Source of the DNA: Aaosphaeria pasadenensis
Lineage: Eukaryota; Ascomycota; Dothideomycetes; Pleosporales
Length of the DNA: 64,000 nt
Reading direction: 5' to 3'
NCBI GenBank assembly: GCA_022813625.1
Contig: JAKLMB010000003.1
Span: 310,001 to 374,000 of the forward strand
Every line of letters starts with the position of its first letter. The first letter of the stretch is position 1. The position numbers were made by a program, and so were the translations under genes. Shown here in pieces: positions 23,016-32,943 of the stretch. The notes under the pieces were generated by a model. That model did no database searches and was not told where the DNA came from. It saw only the letters and a list, made by a program, of their open reading frames with translations.

Positions 23016-24800
23016 ATGAGGCAGGACACAGTCCCCTCCAAGGACGGGGAAACATTGGCATCTAGTGATGGTAATGAACTCCATATATTTCAAGATGGAA
23101 AGAACCAGATTCGTCAATCGGAAAAGGGAGAGGATCACAAGGCCATGGATGAACGACCTCGATCTACGACTTCATCAACGAAATCCGAAAGTATTACTGG
23201 AGAGGACCACGCTCACGATATCGAGGCGCTGTCAGTCATTCCGTCCAATTCACCGCCATATTCCGTATTCAGCACAAGGAAGAAACAATTCATTGTATTT
23301 CTCGCAGCATGGGGCGGGTTTTTCTCACCGTTGTCGGCCAACATCTACTTCCCAGCGCTGACTACATTAACTCACGAATACAATGTTTCAAGCACTTTGA
23401 TGAATCTTACCTTGACTTCTTACATGATCTTTCAAGGTCTAGCACCCACGTTCTTTGGGGATCTTGCTGATATGGCGTAAGTATCCAGCCTGTCTGATGC
23501 TCCAACTAGTGCTAACAGTTTGATGCAGAGGAAGAAGACCTGCGTATGCTATTGGCTTTCTTCTTTACATAGGAGCGAACATTGGCCTTGCCTTGCAGAA
23601 TTCGTATGCTGCACTCTTCATCCTCCGATGCCTGCAGAGTAGTGGTAGTAGTGCAACAATCGCACTTGGCAATGGCATCGTAGCAGACGTTGCGACGAGC
23701 TCTGAAAGAGGTACATGGATGGGCTATGTCACCAGTGTAAGTTGTGCCGTATGTCGTCATTGGGGTGCCTGACCAAACTAACATCTGGGAAGGGACCTAT
23801 GGTGGCACCGGCACTGGCCCCAGTCATTGGAGGCCTACTCGCAGAATATTTGGGTTGGCGTGCGATATTCTGGTTCCTTGTAATCATGACAGCAGTGTAC
23901 CTGATCGTGTTCTTTATCGCCTTTCCCGAGACAGCTCGAAATGTCGTTGGTAATGGTTCCATACCCCCACAAGGATGGAATATGTCATTGCTCGACTACC
24001 TAAAATACCGAAAGTCTTCAGGACAAGAACAAGACGCACAAGTCGAGCTGGCAAGTAAGCGGAAATTGAGGTTCCCAAACCCGCTAGGCACTCTCCGTGT
24101 GATCAAACAGAAGGACGCTGGGCTCTTGCTATTCTACAACAGTCTGGTGTATACTGCCTTCTACGATGTCATTGCGTCTGCGCCCTATCTGTTTGCAGAA
24201 ATATACGGATTCAACGACCTTCAAATCGGACTTGCATTCATCCCATTCGGTGTCGGAGCCCTCTGCGCACCCATGTTTGCAGGCCGTTTGATGGACTGGA
24301 ATTATAGACGGGTAGCAAAGAAAGAGAACTTCACAATCGATCGCAAGCGAGGGGATAACCTTCAAAACTTCCCTCTGGAACGCGCACGACTGCATGTCGC
24401 CGTGCCTATGCTGGCACTTGGAACGGCAGCCTTGCTCTGCTACGGTTGGATTCTTGAGGTTGAGACCTCACTCGCAGCACCATTGGTAATGCACTTCCTG
24501 ATGGGCTTGTGTCTCACAGGGGCATTCAACTGTATGAGTGTGATGCTAATCGACTACTACCCAATGTCTCCAAGCACGGCGACTGCAGCAAACAACCTTG
24601 TTAGATGCTTCGTTGGTGCTGGTGGCACGGGCATCATCAATATCATGATTGATGCCATGGGCAGGGGATGGTGCTTCACCTTCATCGCAGCTGTCGTCGC
24701 AGCTATGAGTCCCATTCTATGGGCGCTACTAAAATGGGGTCCCAAATGGAGAGAAGAGCGAAGGATACACATGGAGGAGCAAAAGGAGGGAAATGGATGA
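23016..24800 (+). CDS. MFS multidrug-type transporter (DHA1-like)
   Basis: Three exons: 23016-23476, 23529-23736 and 23793-24800, 558 residues. A hydrophilic N-terminus of about 85 residues precedes the first membrane helix (QFIVFLAAWGGFFSPL). The MFS motif A (GDLADMAGRRPAY) is formed across the first splice junction, between helices 2 and 3. Motif C-like GPMVAPALAPVIGGLL opens the third exon (helix 5). A central cytosolic loop and a second half with about six helices follow, then a charged tail. This is the drug:H+ antiporter-1 pattern (yeast QDR/TPO/FLR1 relatives), exporting drugs, weak acids or metabolites at the plasma membrane. The substrate cannot be told from sequence. It stands apart from any biosynthetic gene. 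Confidence 0.88.
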
Positions 24801-25687
24801 AGACGAAAGAGCTCTATCTGCATAGGCGGTGGTTACAGTCGATTACCTACGCCTCGATTTCTCCGCATCGGTTACTTGCCGTCTTTGCATTTTGTACCAC
24901 AATGATACCCGGGAGCTATACTACCTTCCACCGAATTGTACTACACACCTTCAAGCATTGCATTTGCCACAGTTCATTCGTGATGGTCCTTTTCTAATAG
25001 TATTTGCGACATTTCGACTTAAGATCTTCAATGTAGCATTGAGCATTGTCACAAACGGTCACACATGAAGGGCATCGAACGTTGGATTGTGTCAACGGCA
25101 GCGAGGGGCATGCAGCGACGTTTTCACTGATGTTCGCAGTGTTCACGTTGTCTCATTGCCACATCTAATTTTAGACATCGAAGGACTGAAATCCCATACC
25201 TTGAGTTCAGCTACGTAATTTCGTTGCTTGGTTCAGTCTCAGCTATTCCATATTACTGGACAAGATGAAGTATTGGTTCATGGTAAGAGACCCCGTTTCA
25301 GGGTCAGCTTACCTGACGATACCAATAGGCGGCCGTACCGGCGTCGCCGCAACACACTGACTTCCTCAAGGCACGAATAGGAACTGTTTTAACATCTCTT
25401 CCAGGTGTATGCCATCAGGCTGAGGCGGGATGTTGTGGCACAACGAAGAAAGTCGTGTGGCTTAGCCCCTCGACTGACGGCACGCGACAGTGGGTAACAT
25501 TTATCGATTCGGAGGGCCAAGTTACAACCCGAATCGATATTCAAAAGAACCTACTTCCCCATAGATACCTTAAATACCATCTCTATCATCCTGGAAGGCT
25601 CCTTTCTGGTTCATCGAACACAACCCATTCCCCACACCAACTTCCATTCACCCAAACCCACCTACGCTCAACCTCACCACCACCACC
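24801..25687. other. Intergenic region
   Basis: No supported gene. A C/T-rich tract from about 25610 to the next start codon is typical of a fungal leader just before a highly expressed secreted-protein gene. Confidence 0.45.
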
Positions 25688-26312
25688 ATGCTCCCCAACC
25701 TCAACACCATCACTTTCCTCCTCCTCCCATCCCTCGCCCTCTCCTCCCCTCTCCTCACCCGCCAAACCTCTCCCTGCGCCCCGACCTCCTACACCATAAC
25801 CAACTATCTCTACACCACGTCCCCCTCCTCCGGCGCAACCATCCACTTCACATTCCAATCGCACTTCCCGGACCCCTCCCTCATCCAAGACGCCGTGTCG
25901 TCGCCGACTTCATGCGACGCCAAGAGCCCGGACGGCACGATACCGAACTCGAACGCATGCACGGCGGACCGGGGACTGCTTTTTGACTTGCGGGGCCCGC
26001 AGGAGAGGGGGGAGTGGCAGGTTACTCATTCTTGGAGGTGTGATGGGTAAGAACAAGTCTTTCTTTTCAGTGTTTATATTCTACATGTCCCCCGTGATTT
26101 TTGGTCTTATGGCTTTTTTTTTTGAATGGGAAGATACAGCTGGCTGATTGATCTGTACGTACAGACAGGAATGGATGGCTTCGACGCCGGTTAAGTTCGA
26201 GCCATTGAATTGCGCGGCGACGGAGGAGGGGGGCTCGATTTGCTCGAGTCCGGATGTGGTTGTGACGCCGTTGAATGTGAGGAGGATATGCGGTGGGCCG
26301 ACGTGTCAGTGA
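25688..26312 (+). CDS. Small secreted cysteine-rich protein, effector-like
   Basis: Two exons, 25688-26046 and 26165-26312 (118-nt intron, GTAAGA donor), 168 residues. A classical signal peptide of about 20 residues ends near LALSSP, followed by LLTRQ, a possible Kex2-like processing site. The mature chain has eight cysteines in a beta-rich pattern (SPCAPTSYTITNYLY near its start, IHFTFQSHF, WRCDG, LNCAA, RICGG..CQ at the end). This recalls the AA1-like beta-barrel family of secreted fungal proteins, some of which act on hosts. The match is by pattern only. No transmembrane helix or GPI signal. The function is unknown. Confidence 0.72.
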
Positions 26313-27405
26313 AGAGAGTAGCTTCGTGTTGTGGGCAGGATGGAACGGATGTGCATTTTTTTCGAAGAAGTCGAGAGTAAGTTTTCTACATGTTTGATAT
26401 GGCCGTCTCTTATGTTCAGGTATTGGGATTTTCGATTAACTGGGAAGTATTAGCTAATTAATTGCGCCGTTGAGTAAATATAAACTACTAAACAGTGACA
26501 TCATATTACACTGAAAGTAATCAGATATACATCGAGGATAGAAGAAGAACCGCCACATTCGTTTCGTCAATCATGATAGTTGTTGTTTGTAAAGCACTTT
26601 TCCATCAATGCTGGAAAACGTCAAATGTATGTGTATGAATTTAGCCACTTTGGGAAGCCGATGCGACCCGTTGACCTTGAGTCTCTCCGAGTCATTGAAT
26701 TATTGTTTCCAGTTGTGGTAGCGATTTACAAATTGCAGGATGTTAGCTGTTCAAGGATGGCCTTTCCTTTGAGTTTATCTTGCCATGTACCAACGAGCAG
26801 TTTGAGGTCATCTTGCAAAAAGCTTACAGCTATTTTAAGCATTTCCTCTTTCAAGATCTAGCACGGCCCATTTAAACCTCCGAATTCGATGTGAGATTGA
26901 CAATTCCCACCCGCTGGATCCTTGGCCAGCTCTGACGGTGATTGATCGTACGGCCGTAAGCCAGCCTCGCCAATCATCACCCGCCATGTCCCAAGACTCT
27001 CCAACCAACAACTCAAGTCGGCGATGGGGCTCAGCAAACCGCATACGCACGAAGGAAGGTTATCAATCTTAATCTGGGGACAGCATGGTCACGTGTCGCT
27101 GATTTACGTCCGCAACACATGAAGTCGGGTCCTTAGACCGCCTTCGGTCCCTGGCAAAGTTGTGCGATTGTGGAGAAACCCATGCAATAGGCAGGCCATG
27201 CGACAATGTAGTGCGGCTGTGATATGGAACAACGGCATATGAGATCGGCCCTTTGATAATTTCATACTTCTTCAAGAAATGAATATAAGAGATAGCATCG
27301 AGGGCGTTCAAATGGAAATCAACACACAGCAATTCTCATCTTCGTTCCATTCCAGTTTCTATCTCTCAATATACAAGCACGACATAAATCACTACAACGA
27401 TCAAG
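26313..27405. other. Intergenic region
   Basis: No supported gene. Frames of 70-93 codons lack features. The last 100 bases contain ATATACAAGCACGACATAAA and a run of A/C just before the VOC-protein start, a typical fungal leader. Confidence 0.45.
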
Positions 27406-28236
27406 ATGAAGCTTTCTACCTCTCTTTTGGCTCTCCTCCCCGCAGCATCGCTCGCCTGCAACCACGAGAACGCAAAGCGTCAGGCAGGCGGAAACGAAAC
27501 AGAGAACCCATTCAAGTTCACCGTTGGGACTGACGGTCCCGCCGACCCTGCAACCAATGGCTACTTCATCAACCACGTTGCTCTCCTCGTCTCCAACATC
27601 ACCGCATCACGCGACTGGTACAGAGATGTGCTCGGCATGCGCCACATCTTCACCTTCGACATGAACCGCGACTACATCATCAGCTACATGGGCCACTCGC
27701 AAGGCGGGCGCAACGGCACTGGATTCCAGACCGGAGAGGAGCTTCTCAAGCACAAGAACAACCTCGCCGGCCTCCTCGAGCTCCAGCAATACACAGTACG
27801 CACTCCCCCAAACACTTCCCTTCCACCTCTCGACCCAATCCAAAACAACATCATGGCCTCAATTATGACCCAAACTAACAACACCCAGCCCGACTCCGCC
27901 GACAAGAAATTCACACCCACACGCGCAAACACCCTCTCCCACATGGGCCTCATCGCCCCCGACATCCAAGCCGTCCAGGACCGCTGCGACGAACTCGGCG
28001 TCACTGTCGTCAAGAGGATCGGCGTCACCGGCTTCGAGCCCAATGCCGGCAATGCGGATTTTGCGGCTGCTTGGGGCATTGACGATCTCGAAAACGCGTC
28101 GGTTCAGGCAAGGATCGCGGCTGTGCTGGCTGGCATTGATTCGTTGGGCTTCAAGGACTTCATTGTCATTGCGGATCCGGATGGGAATTTGTTTGAGGTG
28201 CAGTCTTTGGTGCCTGCTGGGGAGGCGGGAATCTAG
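27406..28236 (+). CDS. Secreted VOC-fold (glyoxalase/lactoylglutathione lyase-like) protein
   Basis: The frame is open for 276 codons, but a 93-nt intron at 27796-27888 is likely: GTACGC donor, a perfect CTAAC branch box 12 nt before CACCCAG. Splicing keeps frame and gives 245 residues by joining LLELQQYT to PDSADKKF. A signal peptide (MKLSTSLLALLPAASLA) precedes a KR processing site. The body holds two VOC modules: FINHVALLVSNITASRDWYRD with a lactoylglutathione-lyase-like LGM, and SHMGLIAPDIQAVQDRC with a final DPDGNLFEVQS. The His and Glu positions are those of the metal site in this fold. Intracellular glyoxalase I detoxifies methylglyoxal with glutathione, but a secreted version implies another substrate. 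Several NxT/NxS glycosylation sites are present. Confidence 0.83.
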   Translation: MKLSTSLLALLPAASLACNHENAKRQAGGNETENPFKFTVGTDGPADPATNGYFINHVALLVSNITASRDWYRDVLGMRHIFTFDMNRDYIISYMGHSQGGRNGTGFQTGEELLKHKNNLAGLLELQQYTVRTPPNTSLPPLDPIQNNIMASIMTQTNNTQPDSADKKFTPTRANTLSHMGLIAPDIQAVQDRCDELGVTVVKRIGVTGFEPNAGNADFAAAWGIDDLENASVQARIAAVLAGIDSLGFKDFIVIADPDGNLFEVQSLVPAGEAGI

Positions 28237-29019
28237 ATGAGATAGATGTGTTGTCTTTGAATAAGGGGATCCGATGAGGTTCTCTTTAATTTCTACTTGT
28301 ACATAGATTAGTCTGATAGCAGGTGATGATGTTGGTACATAGATAGACTGCGTAAGATATTTTTTGCCCAGTTTATACTCTGTTCTGACATGAAGTAAAG
28401 AATTGAATAGAAAATGTATCCCAATCATTGTAGTTATAAATTTCCCTTCAAATCAAAACTTTATCAAAAATGCGGTTAAGCAGGAAATTACATTGCAAGC
28501 GTTATATATGACATTCATCTTTGAAAAGGTGAAGTGTACGTCTAGAAGGTGTGATGCACGACCCTCTGTAATTATCGAGTGGTAGTTCAGGATTCCCATG
28601 ATTACTGCCACATATGACAAGACAGGCATAGCCAATTACTGTCCGGTCCTTCAAACATGGAAAAAGATTTATGCAGCATGAATGCGTCCTGGGAAACTGA
28701 GTCCACTGCACCCTTTGATACTGAGAACCTCTATAGATATGCTTCTCATATTGGGCTGTTGACTGGTCACAACGTTAGCGTGCCCGTGCTACATGGTTTT
28801 TCCTGTCATTCCGTGTGCTAGGGTATGTCGCTTGAGACAGCAAATCATATGTGTCCGGAACTAAGACAACCCAACAGCTTAATTACAAAATTTTCACCGG
28901 GTGCCCCATCCATGAACCGCAGCTAATTGTCTTCCTTCTCAATCGCTCGAGCTCAACTGTTTTATCTTACTATATAATTTATTCTATTTCCAAAACTTCC
29001 ATCAATCAACCAACAACCA
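28237..29019. other. Intergenic region before tRNA-Glu
   Basis: AT-rich spacer, no coding frame of note (best 72 codons or fewer). Confidence 0.45.
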
Positions 29020-29119
29020 TCCGATATGGTCTAGTGGCTAGGATTTGCCGCTCTCATCACGAGAGTTAGTTACACTTTCAAGTGCCGGCAAGGCCCGGGT
29101 TCGATTCCCGGTGTCGGAA
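29020..29119 (+). tRNA. tRNA-Glu(CTC) with intron
   Basis: Starts TCCGATATGGTCTAGTGGCT and ends TGTCGGA plus discriminator A; the acceptor stem pairs over 7 bp. The anticodon stem TGCCG/CGGCA encloses an enlarged loop. Removing about 28 nt after position 37 (about 29060-29087) leaves loop CT-CTC-A-C, anticodon CTC. The T-arm is GGGTTCGATTCCC. A run of T follows (29124-29132), fitting Pol III termination. The 3' end and following DNA are repeated at 33665. Confidence 0.9.
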
Positions 29120-29722
29120 GCTTTCTTTTTTGCCCATTTATGTGTTGTGGCGACGTTGTTTGGGCGTTTGGGTGCTGTTTTGGTGCGCTGGAATGCTCAG
29201 GGGCTGGCCGCTTGGGCGGTGGTGGTCCGCGGTAGCAAGATCTTTTTTTTTGGGCGGGGAAAGGGAGGGGCAGTCTGTGTAACGTTATGATAGGCGTTGC
29301 TATCTATGCTTGTAATAGATTCAGAGGGTGTGCACGTATATAGGCTTTGCAAAATTGTACATCAAATCACTGTGTTTGATCTACAGTAGTTGGCTATAGA
29401 GAAGAACCCACAACGCGTGTCCATTACTGTAGACATCATGATCAGCAGTAAATAATCCTAGACTCAATTGGTTGAGAATTTAAAATGTAACTGTCTTACG
29501 GAATTTTAATACTTGCGAAGAGCAGTTTGAAAATTGGTTGGATGTTCTTCTGTACTTGCAATATATTGAACATCTAAATATAATCCCCTCCAGTGCATTT
29601 TAGTTTACCATAGTTGTACACCATTTTGATCGACAATCTTTCCTGCATTCCCATCTCTTTTGCCCTCAACAACGTCTCTCATCAACGGTCCGCCTTGTCT
29701 ACGGCAAGCCGATACCGTTATG
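29109..29722. repeat. Direct repeat, copy A (tRNA 3' end to SDR 3' end)
   Basis: About 600 bp similar to 33665-34290 in the same orientation. It opens with CCGGTGTCGGAAGCTTTC (the last bases of tRNA-Glu and flank) and closes inside sequence matching the 3' end of the SDR gene. Copies share blocks such as GCGCTGGAATGCT and AGATCTTTTTTTTT, then diverge by many transitions and small indels, and become nearly identical again over the SDR end. It implies duplication of the tRNA-SDR spacer with other DNA now in between. Confidence 0.8.
29599..29722 (-). pseudogene. Truncated 3' fragment of SDR gene
   Basis: Minus-strand reading gives GGPLMRDVVEGKRDGNAG and KIVDQNGVQLW then a stop, almost the same as the C-terminus of the complete SDR at 34189-35007. 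Upstream of about 29722 similarity is lost. The frame is intact over the fragment but there is no start. It is the edge of direct-repeat copy A. Confidence 0.78.
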
Positions 29723-29842
29723 CGAGGAAAGACTGCTGTTACGATCCAGGAACCTGAGAAGGCAGCCCCGCGCTCTTATGGTTCGTCACCACCCCGAAGC
29801 CAAGGATGGAACGGAACAACCCAGCCCCAACCTTCTCCTCAC

Positions 29843-29922
29843 GTAATCCTACACTCCTACAGTCACCTACAACCTCCTACAGGTGTAGGGTGGTATAGGA
29901 AGATGTAGGACTGTAGGATCAC
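29843..29922. repeat. Imperfect 80-bp hairpin rich in CCTACA/TGTAGG
   Basis: GTAATCCTACACTCCTACA at the left pairs with the reverse complement of TGTAGGACTGTAGGATCAC at the right; a smaller CCTACA/TGTAGG hairpin sits in the middle. Downstream DNA (to about 30035) holds TATATAGAGAACC and ends TTATTATCTTCTACC, which resembles a fungal Copia LTR. No partner LTR was found. Confidence 0.55.
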
Positions 29923-29999
29923 CTAAGTATATAGAGAACCTAAAATACCCCTATAGTCTTCTGTGTTTAACCTAAGTTAGTATCGAATAATACACTCTA

Positions 30000-30873
30000 C
30001 TGTTCTACCGCTATTATTATCTTCTACCTTGCAACCGCTTCCAGCTCCTCTTCAGATTATCCCCGAGAACCAACCAGTAGATCCTCAACCTCAACAAATA
30101 GCCATACTTGTAGGAGTATTATGAACCTGACAATTGCTGGCTGGAGTTAGGATATCGTTGAATGCTGTAGAGTGTACTTTGTCTATATAGGCTAAGACTT
30201 GGGTGTATATTAAAAGGCAATGCTGAATACTCTCCTGTTTACTTTGCACTGCCTCTTTCTAAGCTTTATCTTGGCTTGTAGCACCTGTAGATGAAGCTAG
30301 GGCTTTGATTTGGTGGTTGGCATGATAAAGCTGGTCTTTAAGGTCTGAGACTGTGTTTTTAATAATCTCTTGATACTCTTGTAGCGCTTTAGTAGTTACT
30401 CTGGTGGTATGGCTGGAAATATTAGTACTATAGTTAGTATAATTAGACTGATTAACTTACAGATTAGCATTGTAAAGCGCGATAGTGATAGTAGATTTGT
30501 AACTTGCTAATCTGTTCTTAAATCTAGTGATGTTATTTCCTATATATTATAATTGCGCCTAATTACAGAAGCTTGGTTTTGGCCTGTTGGAGCGTTCTGT
30601 AGCTTATACTAGGATTGTCTTGAACTCCTTACAGGCTTTGCTGCACTGAATAAGGGGCAACTTTAAGGCTGTGAAGTTCCTATTCTGGTCTAGGATTGCC
30701 TGGTGGAGCGATGCTAGAATGATCCTAATATCCTTAACTTTACCTTTAAGCTCACGCACGTTTTGTTAGTGGCTATTAAAGTTATGTAAAGTCTGATATA
30801 GTGACAAACTGGATTTGATGCTGAACGTGACTAGCGTGATTAGACCTAATGCTAGACTAATCGCCTCTGCTAT
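30000..30873 (-). pseudogene. Mutated pseudogene of STAND N-terminal-domain protein
   Basis: Minus-strand reading from about 30873 starts with ATA GCA GAG GCG where an ATG would be expected. It gives pieces such as AEAISLALGLITLVTFSIK, VRELKGKVKDIRIILASLHQ, LKLPLIQCSKACKEF, ITRFKNRLASYKSTITIALY, ALQEYQEIIKNTVSDLKDQL and KEAVQSKQESIQHCLLIYTQ. The order and spacing match the fungal N-terminal domain of STAND/azaphilone-cluster-L-type proteins (PF17111), which often precede NACHT or ankyrin parts in fungal NLR-like receptors. In-frame TAG/TAA codons and the lost start fit C-to-T and G-to-A change as in repeat-induced point mutation. A possible intron begins GTAAGT after the NANL segment (about 30462). 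The C-terminus fades into AT-rich DNA. Confidence 0.75.
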
Positions 30874-32084
30874 ACTCTATGCTTGGTCCTTGCTGCTTGA
30901 AGAATAAATGTATGTGAGGGTTGTAATGAGTGTGGAGGGGGAGGTACCTTGTGAGCTTTCCGTGTTTACCCTGCCTGACTTGGAGTAAGCAGTGTCGGCG
31001 CAGGCTAATGTTAGGCCAGATAATTCTTAAAGTTTGTAGTCTAATTAGTAATAACCTATCGGAGCGAGCAGTGATTCTGAGTTTAGAACTACACGGGCTT
31101 TCGCCGAAGAGGAGACGACGACCGTTGACGATGGCGGCCTGTCCGACCGTCTAATCGCTCTATCTACGTTTCAGTTACGCATCTTCACCCATGCGATCCA
31201 TTCCTGTCAGCGAGGAAGATCACCACTCTGCATGTTCCATCCACCTTCAAAGAGAACGAGGAGGTCGTGCTTCGCGCGCCGTCTTCGAAGGCAGCAAAGC
31301 AAGGTGGGTAGCGTGTATTAAAGAGATAAGAGCAAGTTAAGTGGTTAAGAGATTAAGGAAGCGGGGCATTAGGGGTGTGGTGTTGCTAAGGAGGAAAATT
31401 TAGAAAAGATCAATTCTCGCATTAGGTATACAGATGTGGAGGGTTTAGGGCAAGCAATTTCGAACGATGAAGGGAGTGATGCGGTTGTATCTGATGATGA
31501 GCATGAGTGGAATGAGTATATCGTGGAAGAGAAGGTCGGATCCACACAACGACAGCTTCGGCCATCATTCCCAAAAAAAAGAGCACAGAAACCACGAAAG
31601 GAAGACGCCAAGGAGAACAAAAAAAGAAGAGGCGCAATGAACGAAACTACGTGTGCTCTAGTGAGGAGATCTCGTGGATTGTCCAGCTTCATGGTCTAGT
31701 CACGTGTCGCTCGATGGGCGAGAGATTTAGAGCCACCTGCAAATCCTACATGTCTGATATCACCATTCGATAATAGGCGGCGACCCGCACTAAATGCGAG
31801 ACATCCTGCTTATTGCCGTCATTAATAATAATAGCCATGCTTATAGCGGGGAACAAAATGAACGTCCCATTGTTAGGTCATGCTGTTAGCGATTTGACAT
31901 CAAGGTGATGTCAGGCATTAGTCGAGCAATGCATTCAAATAGCCGTGCATATAAAACAGTCCACACAGGTGGCCATATATCAAATTGGGTATTGGAACAA
32001 TTTCCTCAAACTTCACATCCTACAACTATTCAAATCCACAATTCCACGAAATTCGTCGAAGATCTAAACTCACAACATACAACA
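30874..32084. other. Relic coding debris in the inserted segment
   Basis: A GC-rich island at about 31055-31310 is open on the plus strand for ~85 codons (motifs AFAEEETTTVDDGG and LSDRLIALSTFQLRIF) without an ATG. A further frame at 31436-31699 starts MEGLGQAISNDEGSDA and ends with a Lys/Arg-rich part. Neither can be joined into a gene or assigned to a family. They could be remains of one or two host genes or of a transposon. The final ~170 bases are the leader of the gene at 32085. Confidence 0.4.
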
Positions 32085-32943
32085 ATGAGCGCATCAAAGA
32101 ACGCGGAAGCAATGGCTCAGCAGGGCGAGTTCAGCTCGCGTGTACCTCCATCCGAGCCTTTGGAGTCTGGTGGGGTATGTATTAAGTTCTATTTTATCCT
32201 ATCCCCTATATAAGAACTGGTTGTCAAGGCGATTGCAAGTGCAGTGCGGTAGTTGATGCTGTCACACTGGGCATAGTATGGTTGGCCATTGCTGGTAGAG
32301 ACGTGTGCCTTACTTCATGTAAAGCGAAAGAGTTATTTTTGGGATTCGAGATTCATATCATTAGTAATGTGGTTGATAACTCTCTTATTTTGAAGTTCTG
32401 ATATCCCACATCACGTGTCCAGTCGTTCACCATCTCACCTGCACCAACTACCAACCCTCTTCCCTCCACATCAAAACTGACAAACCTCCTCAGCACAAAC
32501 CCGGCGTCCTCGCATCCTCAACTGACCGTGCCCCCGAATTCTCTGCCGAAACACACCCAGCAGGCACCGCACCCGCCTCATCAACCCACATCCCCAACCC
32601 AGACCTCAATAACCAAAAGCTCTACCAATCCGCGTCTTCAACTCTCCAAGGGGCCGACTCCGCCTCCGTACACACCGGGCTCGGCCACCCAGGCCAGGGC
32701 CAGACGTCCCACGAACTACATCACGACGGACGGCAGGCGAATAAGAAGGACAGGACCGGCCCTATGGGACTGACGAGTAAGATGGAGACTAGCGTCAATG
32801 AGCGCGACCCCGCATTTGCAAGCCAGAGGAGCTTGGATACGGATGCTCCAGCAGGAGAGAGAGGGAATGTTGGGGGAGTTCCGGCGGAGGCTAGGGTACC
32901 GGTTGGTGCGGAGGGGGTCGCGAGTGAGGCGCCTAGGAAGTGA
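32085..32943 (+). CDS. Small hydrophilic conserved fungal protein (QQGEFSSR/HKPGV type)
   Basis: Two exons, 32085-32174 and 32494-32943, joined in phase 0, 179 residues. The 319-nt intron (GTATGT donor, CTCAG acceptor) is the longest in the window. The protein begins MSASKNAEAMAQQGEFSSR; exon 2 begins HKPGVLASSTDRAPEFSAET. I recall this opening in short uncharacterised ascomycete proteins, but no function is known. It is hydrophilic, Ser/Gly/Ala-rich, without membrane segment, signal peptide or cysteines, and probably disordered, like stress-linked small proteins. It lies inside the DNA bracketed by the two direct-repeat copies yet keeps an intact frame. Confidence 0.72.
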
